64,000 nt of DNA from Labrenzia sp. OB1. GTDB taxonomy: Bacteria > Pseudomonadota > Alphaproteobacteria > Rhizobiales > Stappiaceae. The stretch spans positions 203,372 to 267,371 of the forward strand of contig NZ_JSEP01000008.1 in assembly GCF_001624695.1 (NCBI RefSeq), given 5' to 3'. Positions 18,511-27,706 of this stretch are shown here, piece after piece. Each line of letters starts with the position of its first letter. Position 1 is the stretch's first letter. The notes below the pieces were generated by a model. The model made no database searches. It was not told the origin of the DNA and saw only the letters and a program-made list of their open reading frames with translations. The position numbers were made by a program, and so were the translations under genes.

Positions 18511-19525
18511 GATATCGCCGTCCTTTGATCAGCAGGTAGAGAAAGAGCGGAGCGCCGACCAGGGCAGTCAATGCGCCGGTGGGCAATTCCAGAGGTGGCG
18601 CGATGGTGCGGGCCAGAAGATCGGCGCTCAAAACGATGAGGCTGCCGGTCAGGGCGGTGGACAAGAGATAAAAGCTGCGGAACTGGCCGTGCATGACACG
18701 GGCGATATGGGGTGCGACCAGTCCGACAAATCCGATCGCGCCGACATGCGCCGTGGCAACTGCGGTAAGCGCAACCGCCGCCGCCAGCAGGATGAATTGC
18801 GCACGTTCGAGCGGAACGCCGGTGGTCGCGGCGCTTTCCGGATCCAGCACCAGTTGCCGCAGCACCAGTCTTTGCGATGCCAGGAAGGGTGCTGCAAGGG
18901 CAAGGCCCAGAGCCAACGTGAGGACATCGTCCCAATGGGCGGCGCCGACTGACCCGGTCAGCCATGTCAGCGCCTGGCTGGCCCTGTAGACCGGGCCGAG
19001 AATGATCAGCAGTGTCACCACCGCTTTGGCGAGCGCGGCGAGTGCTATTCCATAAAGAATGATTTTCAACGACCTGTTGCCGCCTCTGTCCGCCAGGGCC
19101 AGAGCCATAACCAACCCGCCGAACGTGCTTGCCCCCAGGATGGCCGCGAGAGGTTGCCAGTGGACGGAGACGGTCAGGTTGTTCCCCTGATCGGAGAACA
19201 TCCACAAAAACAAAAGAATACCGACCGCGGCGCCGTCGGATATTCCCAGAACCGAGGGCGACGCCATCGGATTGCGGACAACACGCTGCAGCAGCGCTCC
19301 GGCCAGTGCCAAGGCCGCCCCGGCCAGAACCGCCAGAAGGACGCGCGGCAGTCGCAGCTTCCAGACGATGACTTCGTCCATTCGAGGCCCCTGCCCGATG
19401 AGTGCACTCACCACGCGCTCCGGCGGCATGAAACTGGACCCGATGCCTATCGCGGCGATGGTTACCAGGACGAGCAGCCCCAGGACGGGAGCCAGCCTGA
19501 CAGCGGACGGAATGGCCGGCGTCAT
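18503..19525 (-). CDS. Iron-siderophore ABC transporter permease (second)
   Basis: 340 residues from ATG 19525 (MTPAIPSAVRLAPVLGLLVL); longer in-frame starts overlap the neighbouring permease. FecCD-family protein with about nine to ten hydrophobic helices. GALLQRVVRNPMASPSVLGI and AAVGILLFLW are the usual FecCD motifs, and GFVGLVAPHIARVMHG is the cytoplasmic coupling loop. The ATG overlaps the stop of the first permease (ATGA). Confidence 0.9.
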   Translation of the reverse strand: MTPAIPSAVRLAPVLGLLVLVTIAAIGIGSSFMPPERVVSALIGQGPRMDEVIVWKLRLPRVLLAVLAGAALALAGALLQRVVRNPMASPSVLGISDGAAVGILLFLWMFSDQGNNLTVSVHWQPLAAILGASTFGGLVMALALADRGGNRSLKIILYGIALAALAKAVVTLLIILGPVYRASQALTWLTGSVGAAHWDDVLTLALGLALAAPFLASQRLVLRQLVLDPESAATTGVPLERAQFILLAAAVALTAVATAHVGAIGFVGLVAPHIARVMHGQFRSFYLLSTALTGSLIVLSADLLARTIAPPLELPTGALTALVGAPLFLYLLIKGRRYHA

Positions 19526-20511
19526 AGGGAGACCGCCTTCCTGCGCCGGAGCAGATGCACCAGCAGCGGCACGCCGACCAGGGCCAGAACCGCGCTTATC
19601 GGAGCTTCGCCCGGGGCAACAACGATCCGGGCAAGAATGTCGGCAACAACCGCGATCAGCGCTCCTGTCAGCATCGACAGGACAATCAGCGCCCGCGTGG
19701 AAGGAAGCGTGTCGCCCATCAGACGGCGTGCCAGATGCGGTGCGGCAAGCCCCAGAAACAGCACAGGCCCCGCCATCGCCACGGCCCCGGCAGCCAGCAA
19801 CGCCGCGAAGGCGAGCGCTGCGATGCGCACAAACATAACATTCACACCGACCGTGCGGGCGCTTGCATCGTCCAGCCGCAAGGCATCCAGGGATGAAGCG
19901 AAAAAGAAGCTTCCCGCGCATCCGGCAACGAGCAGTGGCAGGCCGAGAAAAAGCAGGTTCAGCGCCCGGTCGGCGAAACTTCCCGACAACCAGAAAAGCA
20001 ACGTCTCGAGCGCCGTTTCGTCAATCAGCAGAAGCGTTTGGGTAAAGGAGGCAAGCAGCGCTGCGACGGTGACACCGGCAAGCAGCGTCGTGGCCGGATT
20101 GTCCGCCCCTCTCGCGGAGACAGACAAAAGAAAGACCAGCGCCGTCGTCGCCACGGCTCCCAGCATGGCCGCGGTCCCAATACCGGCAAGACCCGAAAAC
20201 CCCAGAACCGTCGCGCCGAGCGTCACGAAAAGGGCCGCACCCGCGTTCACGCCCAGAAGTCCGGGTTCAGCAAGAGGATTGCGGGTGACCGACTGCATCA
20301 GAAGACCGGAGAGACCCAGCGCGGCACCGGTGCAAACCCCTATCAGGGTTCTCGGCAGGCGCAAGGTGGTGACGATCAGCGCATCCGTTCCCTCGCCTCC
20401 GGCAAGCGCGGAAATGACCGTCGCCGGGTCAAAGAAAGTCAGCCCGGCATGCAGGCTCAAGATGCAGGCCGATAAAAGCATCAGGCATAATCCGATCACA
20501 AGCCGGGTCAC
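19522..20511 (-). CDS. Iron-siderophore ABC transporter permease (first)
   Basis: 329 residues from a GTG at 20511, chosen because GGAGAGGAGA lies seven bases upstream and the protein then begins directly at the first membrane helix; an ATG at 20562 would add 17 residues and leave little room for a promoter. FecCD family: GLLMQSVTRNPLAEPGLLGV, GAALFVTLG and LGLAAPHLARRLMG are characteristic. It heads the leftward permease-permease-ATPase operon and is divergent from the binding-protein gene. Confidence 0.88.
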   Translation of the reverse strand: MTRLVIGLCLMLLSACILSLHAGLTFFDPATVISALAGGEGTDALIVTTLRLPRTLIGVCTGAALGLSGLLMQSVTRNPLAEPGLLGVNAGAALFVTLGATVLGFSGLAGIGTAAMLGAVATTALVFLLSVSARGADNPATTLLAGVTVAALLASFTQTLLLIDETALETLLFWLSGSFADRALNLLFLGLPLLVAGCAGSFFFASSLDALRLDDASARTVGVNVMFVRIAALAFAALLAAGAVAMAGPVLFLGLAAPHLARRLMGDTLPSTRALIVLSMLTGALIAVVADILARIVVAPGEAPISAVLALVGVPLLVHLLRRRKAVSL

Positions 20512-20574
20512 GCGCGCCGCTCTCCTCTCCGATTGACAAACCAATGGGTTCGTCACATACACATTTCTGATAGT

Positions 20575-20589
20575 TGAGGCAAATACTCA
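20575..20589. promoter_or_regulatory. IRO-like box (putative RirA site)
   Basis: TGA-N9-TCA occurs at 20575-20589, with the outer bases extending it to TGAG-N7-CTCA. This is the published IRO-box pattern bound by RirA in Rhizobium and relatives. It sits in the short region between the divergent permease and binding-protein genes, where it could repress both when iron is sufficient. The motif is short, so chance occurrence is possible; the location is what makes it credible. Confidence 0.5.
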
Positions 20590-20608
20590 TATTTTTGGAG
20601 TCCATCTG

Positions 20609-21517
20609 GTGAATATCCGCCGCTTTTTTCTGCACATCTTTCCGCTTTGCGCAGCGCTGGTGACGGGTCCGGCCCTCGCCCGCGATATCACCGACGCCAT
20701 GGGCACGGTCACTGTGCCCGATGCGCCCAAACGCATTGTCGTTTTGACGAATGAAGGCACGGAAGCCTTGTTGGCCCTCGGGGTCACGCCGGTCGGTGCC
20801 GCAAATTCCTGGAATGGCACCCCGTGGTGGGATCACATTTCAGAAGCAATGGAAGGCGCCGAACCGGTCGGCAAGGAAAGCGCAGTCAATCTGGAGATGA
20901 TCGCGGCACTCGAACCGGATCTGATCCTTGCCAACAAACAGCGTCACGAAGAGATCTATCCGCAATTGACCGCGATAGCGCCGACGGTGGTCTCCGAGAG
21001 ACTGCGTGGCAACTGGAAGGTCAATTTTCGCCTCTATGCCGAAGCCCTCGGCAGGTCCGACGAAGGGGAAGCTGCCATCGCAAACTATGACGCGGCGGTC
21101 GTCTCGCTGCGGGAGAAACTCGGCGATGCCCTGAAGGAGAAGGTTTCCGTCATCCGGTTTCTGCCCGGCCAGATCCGCATCTACCAGCTCGACAGTTTTT
21201 CAGGCGTGCTGTTGAAGGACATCGGTTTCGACCGGCCGGCCAACCAGAATGTCGAGGATTTCGCCATCCGCACCGGCAAGGAGAGCATTCCGGACATGGA
21301 TGGCGACCGGATCTTCTATTTCACCTGGGACCAGGGTGACGGCAAGGGCATGGCGGCCGAAGAAGACATCCTGGCCGATCCGCTGTGGCAGTCTCTCTCC
21401 GCCGTCGAGGCGGGCAAGGTTCACCGTGTCAGCGACGCCATCTGGAATACCGCCGGCGGTATTCTGGCGGCACAACTGATGATCGAGGATCTCGCCGCGA
21501 TTTACGGTGTGAAATAA
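20609..21517 (+). CDS. Iron-siderophore ABC transporter substrate-binding protein
   Basis: 302 residues from a GTG start at 20609. N-terminal signal peptide (hydrophobic to about residue 24, cleavage near ALARD), then the class III binding-protein fold: DAPKRIVVLTNEGTEALLAL, LEMIAALEPDLILANK, IRIYQLDSFSGVLLKDIGFD and a C-terminal GGILAAQLMIEDLAAIYG. This resembles ferric-siderophore receptors more than cobalamin BtuF, although cobalamin genes are nearby. No TonB-dependent receptor is in the window. Divergent from the permease genes across an IRO-like box. Confidence 0.87.
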   Translation: MNIRRFFLHIFPLCAALVTGPALARDITDAMGTVTVPDAPKRIVVLTNEGTEALLALGVTPVGAANSWNGTPWWDHISEAMEGAEPVGKESAVNLEMIAALEPDLILANKQRHEEIYPQLTAIAPTVVSERLRGNWKVNFRLYAEALGRSDEGEAAIANYDAAVVSLREKLGDALKEKVSVIRFLPGQIRIYQLDSFSGVLLKDIGFDRPANQNVEDFAIRTGKESIPDMDGDRIFYFTWDQGDGKGMAAEEDILADPLWQSLSAVEAGKVHRVSDAIWNTAGGILAAQLMIEDLAAIYGVK

Positions 21518-21538
21518 GCGGCAAGCCAATGTGTTCGG

Positions 21539-21570
21539 GGTATCCTGCAGTTACGAGAACGCAGGGTACC
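21539..21570 (+). terminator. Possible stem-loop after binding-protein gene
   Basis: A ten-base-pair stem (one G-T in RNA) with a 12-base loop begins 21 bases after the binding-protein stop. No T-run follows, so it may stabilise the 3' end rather than terminate. Confidence 0.35.
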
Positions 21571-21698
21571 TCGCAATCATTGGATACGACACCCCTGATA
21601 AACGCGGATATTCCTGCCGTTTACGGACAATAAGCCTGTTAAGATCGCCTGTTTTCGCATAAGTCTTTCCGGACGACCCACGATGATTTGGCGGACGT

Positions 21699-22730
21699 AT
21701 GACTGTACTCATTACCGGCGGCGCCGGATATATCGGCTCGCACTGCTGCGTGGCTTTCCTGCAGGCCGGACATGACATTGTCGTCCTGGACAATCTTTCC
21801 AATTCCAACAGCGCAAGCCTTGATCGGGTTGCCGAGATCACCGGCCGAAAAGTCGCTTACGAACAGGCAGATATCCGCGACCAGGCGCGGCTGGAAGACG
21901 TCCTGAGACAGTATCGCTGTACGGCCGTGGTGCATTTCGCCGGACTGAAGGCGGTGGGCGAATCCAACGCGATGCCCCTAGCCTATTACGACAACAACGT
22001 GATCGGCACGCACCGTCTTCTTTCCGCAATGGACAGATGCGGCGTGAAACAGATGATCTTTTCGTCTTCCGCCACCGTCTACGGCGAGCCCCGATTCCTG
22101 CCGCTGACAGAGGATCACCCGACAGGCGCGGTCAATCCGTACGGTCGCACCAAGCTCGTTATCGAGGACATGCTGCGTGACGTTGCCGCCAGCGATCCGT
22201 CCTGGCGCTTCGGCATCTTGCGGTATTTCAATCCGGTCGGCGCGCATGACAGTGGCCTTATCGGCGAAAACCCTCTCGGGGTTCCCAATAATCTGATGCC
22301 GTTCATCACCCAGGTGGCCGACGGCCGTCGCGAGCGGCTTTCGGTTTACGGCAACGACTATGAGACCAGGGACGGCACCGGGGTACGCGACTACATTCAT
22401 GTTGTCGATCTCGTTGAAGGGCACCTGCGCGCCCATGAGATCCTGGCCTCCGGTTCAGCGCCGTCCAACTGCTTTGCCGTCAACCTTGGAACCGGGACCG
22501 GCTATAGCGTTCTGGAGATGGTACGCGCGTTCGAGCGTGCCTCAAACAAGGAAATCCATTACGCCTTTGCCCCGCGCCGCGAAGGCGACGTCGCCGAATG
22601 TTACGCTGATACGGGGCTGGCCGAGAAGCTGCTCGGCTGGAAGGCCGAACGTGAACTGGACCACATGTGCAAGGATACATGGAACTGGGTCTGCAAGAAC
22701 CCGCGCGGATATGAAACCGGCTCCGAATAG
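21699..22730 (+). CDS. galE: UDP-glucose 4-epimerase
   Basis: 343 residues. Short-chain dehydrogenase fold with the NAD motif GGAGYIGSH at residue 7, FSSSATVYGEP containing the catalytic Ser, and the YGRTK catalytic Tyr-Lys pair near residue 148. VRDYIHVVDLVEGHL and LGTGTGYSVLEMV are GalE family stretches. It interconverts UDP-glucose and UDP-galactose for polysaccharide and lipopolysaccharide synthesis. It stands alone, without other sugar genes next to it. Confidence 0.93.
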   Translation: MTVLITGGAGYIGSHCCVAFLQAGHDIVVLDNLSNSNSASLDRVAEITGRKVAYEQADIRDQARLEDVLRQYRCTAVVHFAGLKAVGESNAMPLAYYDNNVIGTHRLLSAMDRCGVKQMIFSSSATVYGEPRFLPLTEDHPTGAVNPYGRTKLVIEDMLRDVAASDPSWRFGILRYFNPVGAHDSGLIGENPLGVPNNLMPFITQVADGRRERLSVYGNDYETRDGTGVRDYIHVVDLVEGHLRAHEILASGSAPSNCFAVNLGTGTGYSVLEMVRAFERASNKEIHYAFAPRREGDVAECYADTGLAEKLLGWKAERELDHMCKDTWNWVCKNPRGYETGSE

Positions 22731-23450
22731 CGGAACGTCCGGTCCCGGAACCGGATTGCAGCCGAACTCCACAAGAGGTGGATCAGCCAGGGCACGTGGC
22801 GTCAAATTGAATTTAGAAATTCGCCCGAACGCATCTGCAATGCAAACGCTGCCTCGAGCGTCTTAAGGACCCCGTGAAGCCGCTTGAACGCGACACGCTG
22901 CAGGCAAAACATCTCGTTCAAACATCCTTCTTTAACCGGGAATAGCTGGCCGAGTGACATCGGACCTTCGCCGCATCGCCTGCCGATGGTTGAAAAAACG
23001 TTCATTTCCTGTAAGATGTGCCTTCCGGAAGCACGATTATTCCATCTGCTTTTTGCAGTCGGGAGCATGTGCTGAGGGAATGTTTTTTTGTTTATTTTGA
23101 AACTTTTTTCTCGATTGAACGTTTATCCAACAAGCCACAGTCAATGACCGAAAGCTTTTTTATTGACAGTCCTGACAGGGTCAGGATCTCACTTTGCGGT
23201 GATTAGTCTTGAAAACTGCCACTGAAACCACAGTTATTAACAAATAGTAACTAAAATTGTACGTAATTGTGATTTCAATTACACCCGAAAAGCAGATTGT
23301 GGTGTGATAATGTCCAAATCGTGGCAATGCAGTTGGGGTGCATTTTCACAAGGCCACGACACGATACCGGTCAAACTGCAAAAGAGTCCAAAAGGACCAG
23401 CGTAACCCCAAACTCGGTGAAAAAGGTTGTATTAGCCCTGGGAGGCGTAC
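22731..23450. other. Gene-poor, AT-rich intergenic region
   Basis: About 720 bases without a convincing gene; the short open frames on both strands lack ribosome sites and family resemblance. The right half (about 23070-23300) is markedly AT-rich. A perfect palindrome GTAATTG-N6-CAATTAC lies at 23263-23282, about 170 bases upstream of the next gene, and may be an operator. Confidence 0.6.
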
Positions 23451-24050
23451 ATGCAACGGAATAACAGAACAGGAAGTCTTGCGCTCGGTCTCATCCTCGC
23501 CCTCGTGGCGGGAAGCGCAATCGCGGCCCCTCTTCCCCAGGAAACCATCACGATTCCGGAGGATCGGCTTGCCGTGACTGTCGCCTCGGCGACACAGGAA
23601 CAGGCCGACCCGCTTGAAAGCGAACTCACGATCTGGGTCGGCGAGATCGAACTGGACGGCCGAAAAACCGTCTGGGTCGAGTTGATCGATTCCTATGGCG
23701 AAGTCATTTACGATTCCGAAGTGAACACCAACGAAACGCATCTTTTACCGGACGGTCGTGCTGTTGTCGTCAGTTCGATGGATCAGGATATGCTTGTCGC
23801 CGACAAGGATGAATCCCGTCTGTCAACGGAAGCAACCCTGATGGTCACCCGCCGGGTGGTCAATGACGGAGCAGACGCCACAACGGTCGAATTGATCGAA
23901 ACGCAGGACGTTTCCCTCAAGCGCGGCCCCATGCTGCAAGTGGCCGATTTCGGCGAGACAGTCTGGGACAAGATTGTATCGTTCTTCGACACTGCAAAAA
24001 CACGCGTTCAGGTCGCCTGGAACTGGATTGTCGGGACCCCGAAGGCCTGA
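23451..24050 (+). CDS. Secreted protein of unknown function
   Basis: 199 residues with a clear signal peptide (MQRNNRTGSLALGLILALVA, cleavage near SAIAA). A strong GGGAGG ribosome site lies six bases before the ATG. The mature part is acidic, rich in beta-strand-like stretches such as ELTIWVGEIELDGRKTVWVE, and ends in a helix with several Trp residues (DKIVSFFDTAKTRVQVAWNW). I do not recognise a family. Probably periplasmic. It is transcribed alone; a strong hairpin follows 60 bases later. Confidence 0.75.
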   Translation: MQRNNRTGSLALGLILALVAGSAIAAPLPQETITIPEDRLAVTVASATQEQADPLESELTIWVGEIELDGRKTVWVELIDSYGEVIYDSEVNTNETHLLPDGRAVVVSSMDQDMLVADKDESRLSTEATLMVTRRVVNDGADATTVELIETQDVSLKRGPMLQVADFGETVWDKIVSFFDTAKTRVQVAWNWIVGTPKA

Positions 24051-24111
24051 TCTGGGGAATGCACCCGTCAGTTACGGAAAAAAAACCATGAATGCCACCG
24101 GTTGGTGTAAG

Positions 24112-24139
24112 CTCGCGCAGACTGTATTGTCTGCGCGAG
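24112..24139 (+). terminator. Perfect 11-bp hairpin
   Basis: CTCGCGCAGAC and its exact reverse complement GTCTGCGCGAG flank a six-base loop TGTATT. There is no T-run immediately after it. It most likely ends or stabilises the mRNA of the secreted-protein gene; it also lies about 70 bases upstream of the putative ECF promoter of the next operon. Confidence 0.5.
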
Positions 24140-24207
24140 AGCGTGTGCATATACAGGTGCAGGCGCGCTCGCCGGAAGAAAATTTGTTTTAATTTCATTC
24201 AATTGCG

Positions 24208-24237
24208 TGATCCGCCTTGCTCCCCTTCCCGTAAGCA
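24208..24237 (+). promoter_or_regulatory. Putative RpoE/ECF11-type promoter
   Basis: TGATCC at 24208-24213 is followed after exactly 18 bases by TAAGCA at 24232-24237. The Rhodobacter sphaeroides singlet-oxygen sigma factor RpoE recognises TGATCC-N18-TAAGA. The site lies 75 bases before the FAD oxidoreductase gene, whose homologues belong to the RpoE/ChrR regulon. Motif and gene context agree; it has not been tested. Confidence 0.65.
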
Positions 24238-24312
24238 CTCCGGGAATAAAAATGGAACAAGTTCACCGTCGGACGTCCTAGGGACCAGCCGCGGGATATC
24301 AAAGGATCAGAC

Positions 24313-25611
24313 ATGCGGATTGCCGTCATCGGCTCCGGAATTTCCGGAAACAGCGCAGCTTGGGCACTCAGCCACTCTCATGACGTCGTCTTGTACGAAA
24401 AGCGAATGCGGCCCGGAGGACATAGTGCGACCGCCGATATCGACTATGACGGAACCGAGCTGAGCGTCGATACCGGTTTTATTGTCTATAACGAACTCAA
24501 CTATCCCAATTTCACGGCTCTTCTCGATCATCTCGGCGTGGCGAATGAAACCAGCGATATGAGCTTCGCGCTTTCTGCCGACAATGGGGCGCTCGAATGG
24601 TCCGGTCACAATCTGAACGGGGTGTTCGCGCAACGCAAGAACCTCGTTTCGCCGAAATTCCTGCGCATGTTGCGCGATATTTTCCGCTTCAACAAACGGG
24701 CCGTTGAGGACCTGAAATCCGGATCGCTCCGCGGCCAGTCGCTCGGTGGCTATCTGGCGAAAGAGGGGTATTCACGCGGTTTCATCAACGACTACCTGCT
24801 GGCCATGGGAGCCGCCATCTGGTCGACCCCGATCGCGGAAATGCATGCCTATCCTGCGGAGAGTTTTGTTGCCTTTTTCGAGAACCACCGTCTGCTTTCC
24901 TTCGACAGACCGCGTTGGCGGACTGTTTCCGGGGGGAGCAGGCACTATGTCGACCGGCTTCTCGCCCCGCTGAAGGACCGTATACGGCTCGCGACACCGG
25001 TTGTCGAAATCCTTCGCCAGGACGGCAAGGTGATCGTTTGCGATACTTCCGGCAACAGGGACGTATTCGATCATGTCGTGCTCGCGGGCCACACTGATCA
25101 GAGCCTGGCCATGCTGGGAGATCCGAGCGACACGGAACGCGAGATCCTTGGGTCCATCCGCTACCGGCCGAATGAGGTCTACCTGCACCGGGACGAGAAC
25201 CTCATGCCGAGAAGCAAAAGGGTCTGGGCGTCCTGGAATTACCTCTCCGACAGGGAAGCCGGCGAGACCCGGGACGTCACGGTCAGCTACTGGATGAACC
25301 GGCTGCAGAACATCGATCCCGGAAAGCCGGTCTTCGTCACCCTCAACCCGTTCAAGGCGCCGCGCGAAGACAGGACCTTCGCAAAATACGTTTACGATCA
25401 CCCGCAGTTCGATGCGTCCGCACTGGCCGCGCAAAAGCGCCTGTCTGACATTCAGGGGATCGGCAATACCTGGTTCTGCGGGGCCTGGACCGGCAACGGA
25501 TTTCACGAAGACGGTCTCAAATCCGGGCTGGCCGTCGCCAGGGCCCTTGGCGCTCGGGTACCCTGGGAAGAACCGGAAGCGCCATGCCGCTATCTGGACG
25601 CCGCCGAATGA
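24313..25611 (+). CDS. FAD-dependent oxidoreductase (amine-oxidase-like)
   Basis: 432 residues. Rossmann motif at the extreme N-terminus, MRIAVIGSGISGNSAAWALS, then YEKRMRPGGHSATADI; C-terminal FAD-contact segment NTWFCGAWTGNGFHEDGLKS. Homologues lie with DUF1365 and cyclopropane fatty acid synthase genes in the singlet-oxygen regulon of Rhodobacter, and plant/bacterial relatives take part in cyclopropane/furan fatty acid metabolism. The substrate is unknown, likely a membrane lipid acyl chain. The stop overlaps the next ATG (ATGA). Confidence 0.87.
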   Translation: MRIAVIGSGISGNSAAWALSHSHDVVLYEKRMRPGGHSATADIDYDGTELSVDTGFIVYNELNYPNFTALLDHLGVANETSDMSFALSADNGALEWSGHNLNGVFAQRKNLVSPKFLRMLRDIFRFNKRAVEDLKSGSLRGQSLGGYLAKEGYSRGFINDYLLAMGAAIWSTPIAEMHAYPAESFVAFFENHRLLSFDRPRWRTVSGGSRHYVDRLLAPLKDRIRLATPVVEILRQDGKVIVCDTSGNRDVFDHVVLAGHTDQSLAMLGDPSDTEREILGSIRYRPNEVYLHRDENLMPRSKRVWASWNYLSDREAGETRDVTVSYWMNRLQNIDPGKPVFVTLNPFKAPREDRTFAKYVYDHPQFDASALAAQKRLSDIQGIGNTWFCGAWTGNGFHEDGLKSGLAVARALGARVPWEEPEAPCRYLDAAE

Positions 25612-26453
25612 ACATGAAATCACGTTCAAACCGGTTGAGAGACAATGGCCCTGTCCCGGCCGTTGCGGCGGCCCTCTACAGTGGTTCGATCATGCACGCG
25701 CGCATGAAACCGAAGGAACACCGGTTCGCTTATTCGGTTTTTTCGCTCCTAGTCGATCTGGACCGTCTCGACGAGGCGGAACACTCAACCCGGTTGTTCT
25801 CTCTCAACCGATTCAATCTTCTCTCCTTTCACGAAAAGGACCATGGTCCGAGAGACGGGTCCGATCTGCGAAAGCATATCGAAGGTCTTCTGGACGACCA
25901 GGGTCTTGCCGCGCCGGCCCGCATCCTTCTCCTCGCCTATCCAAGGGTGCTTGGATACGGCTTCAATCCGCTTAGCGTCTATTATGCCTATGCCGCAGAC
26001 GGACATCTGATCGCCCTTGTCTATGAAGTACGCAACACGTTCGGGGGCATGCATACCTATGTGGCTCCGGTCGAGCCCGGCCAGATGAGCGACGCCGGAG
26101 TGCGCCAGGAGCAAGGGAAGGAATTTCACGTCTCGCCCTTTATCAGCATGGACCAGCGGTATTACTTCCGCATGCTGCCTCCGGGCGACGTGGTCAGGGT
26201 GCGTATTTTAGAAAAAGATGCAGAGGGCCCATTGCTCTCCGCGACATTTTCCGGAGCAAAGGAACCTTTCACAAGCCGAAACATTCTCCGTCAGTGCCTG
26301 CGCATACCGTTTCTGACCTTAAAAGTTGTTTGCGCCATTCACTGGGAAGCGTTTAAAATCTGGCGCAAGCGTGTACCATTTCATTCCGGACCCAAGAATA
26401 ATCACGGGTCCAAAGAACATTCCCGCCATGCGTCGCTGGCTTCGAAGATCTGA
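25608..26453 (+). CDS. DUF1365 family protein
   Basis: 281 residues from ATG 25608, which overlaps the oxidoreductase stop as ATGA; an earlier in-frame ATG (25584) lies inside that gene. DUF1365 motifs: SGSIMHARMKPKEHRFAYSV at the start, GYGFNPLSVYYAYAADGHL and VYEVRNTFGGMHTYV in the middle, KEFHVSPFISMDQRYYF later. Biochemical role is not established; the family is nearly always encoded between this oxidoreductase and a Cfa-type methyltransferase, pointing to acyl-chain modification during photo-oxidative stress. Confidence 0.9.
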   Translation: MNMKSRSNRLRDNGPVPAVAAALYSGSIMHARMKPKEHRFAYSVFSLLVDLDRLDEAEHSTRLFSLNRFNLLSFHEKDHGPRDGSDLRKHIEGLLDDQGLAAPARILLLAYPRVLGYGFNPLSVYYAYAADGHLIALVYEVRNTFGGMHTYVAPVEPGQMSDAGVRQEQGKEFHVSPFISMDQRYYFRMLPPGDVVRVRILEKDAEGPLLSATFSGAKEPFTSRNILRQCLRIPFLTLKVVCAIHWEAFKIWRKRVPFHSGPKNNHGSKEHSRHASLASKI

Positions 26454-26472
26454 CATTTCAAGAGGTTCTGCC

Positions 26473-27702
26473 ATGAATGAGCCGATTGTCCTGACACCAG
26501 ACAATTTCCGTAACACATTAAAAGGGACCTCGCGGCTTGTACGAATGGCTTCCGGCCTGGCGCTCAAGATCCGTTATGGCTCTCTGGACGTCACCTTTCC
26601 GGACGACAGAACATTCCTCATAAAAGGGACTGAAGACGGTCCGCGCGGCGTCCTTAAAATCCATGACTGGCGCTTTTTCCGAATGGTGGTCCAGGCGGGA
26701 GATGTTGGTGTCGGCGAAGCTTTCATGGCCGGATACTGGTCCTCGCCGGATGTGACGACTTTTCTGGAAGTCTTCTGTATCAATCAGGAATCGATGATGG
26801 AGGTGCTGCAAGGCCGCCCCTTCACGCGCATCCTGCTTTCGGTCCGCCACTGGCTGAACGCCAACACCAAGCGCGGCTCCAGGCGAAATATTTCCGCGCA
26901 CTACGATCTCGGGAACGCTTTCTACAAGGAGTGGCTCGACCCTTCGATGACCTATTCCTCGGCGATCTACAGCAACGAGACCAACAATCTTGAACAGGCC
27001 CAGGCTGAAAAATACAGCTCCCTGATCCGCCAGACCGGCATCGAACCCGGACACAAGGTTCTTGAGATCGGCTGCGGCTGGGGTGGGTTTGCCGAACATG
27101 TCGCAAAGACCGTCGGCGCCCATGTCCGCGCTCTGACCATTTCCCGGGAACAGTTCGACTATGCGAAAGAGCGGATCTTCAAGGCGGGTCTGAGTGAAAA
27201 GGTCGATGTGGTCTTTCAGGACTACCGGGATGAACAGGGCATTTTCGATCGCATAGCCTCAATCGAGATGTTCGAGGCGGTGGGCGAGAAATACTGGCCG
27301 ACCTATTTCGGCCAGTTGTCCAGATGTCTCAAACCAGGCGGCAAGGCCGGCCTTCAGGTCATCACAATTCAGGACCGGATGTTCGATGACTACCGGCGGG
27401 GAACCGATTTCATTCAGCGCTATATCTTTCCCGGCGGCATGCTGCCGCCACCCGGGAGGCTCAGCGAGATCAGCAAGTCACTTGGGCTGAATCTGACCGA
27501 GCAGACGATCTTCGGCCAGGATTACGCCCGTACGCTGCAGGAATGGCGGCAGAGCTTCCATCAGGCCTGGCCGCGGATCCGACCTCTGGGCTTCGACGAC
27601 CAGTTCAAACGGCTCTGGGAGTTCTATCTGCACTATTGTGAAGCTGGATTCCGCTCAGGCAACATCGATGTTCGGCAGATGGTCTACGAGAAAGCCGCCT
27701 GA
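26473..27702 (+). CDS. cfa: Cyclopropane-fatty-acyl-phospholipid synthase family
   Basis: 409 residues from ATG 26473 (MNEPIVLTPDNFRNTLKGTS), 19 bases after DUF1365; earlier in-frame starts lie within that gene. SAM-binding motif KVLEIGCGWGGFAEHVAK, substrate-domain SAHYDLGNAFYKEWLDPSMT, IEMFEAVGEKYWPTYF, and the C-terminal HYCEAGFRSGNIDVRQ with the conserved Cys/Glu region. It methylates (or cyclopropanates) unsaturated phospholipid acyl chains at the membrane surface. Third gene of the putative RpoE-driven operon. Confidence 0.9.
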   Translation: MNEPIVLTPDNFRNTLKGTSRLVRMASGLALKIRYGSLDVTFPDDRTFLIKGTEDGPRGVLKIHDWRFFRMVVQAGDVGVGEAFMAGYWSSPDVTTFLEVFCINQESMMEVLQGRPFTRILLSVRHWLNANTKRGSRRNISAHYDLGNAFYKEWLDPSMTYSSAIYSNETNNLEQAQAEKYSSLIRQTGIEPGHKVLEIGCGWGGFAEHVAKTVGAHVRALTISREQFDYAKERIFKAGLSEKVDVVFQDYRDEQGIFDRIASIEMFEAVGEKYWPTYFGQLSRCLKPGGKAGLQVITIQDRMFDDYRRGTDFIQRYIFPGGMLPPPGRLSEISKSLGLNLTEQTIFGQDYARTLQEWRQSFHQAWPRIRPLGFDDQFKRLWEFYLHYCEAGFRSGNIDVRQMVYEKAA

Positions 27703-27706
27703 CCGG

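Noticed and set aside
18497..20536. Long plus-strand frames opposite the iron permeases
   Set aside because: Antisense shadows of FecCD genes, rich in Arg/Ser/Gln, without start signals.
20609..21517. Assigning the binding protein to cobalamin uptake (BtuF)
   Set aside because: Despite nearby cobalamin genes, there is no cobalamin riboswitch here, the box is iron-type, and the protein motifs resemble ferric-siderophore binders.
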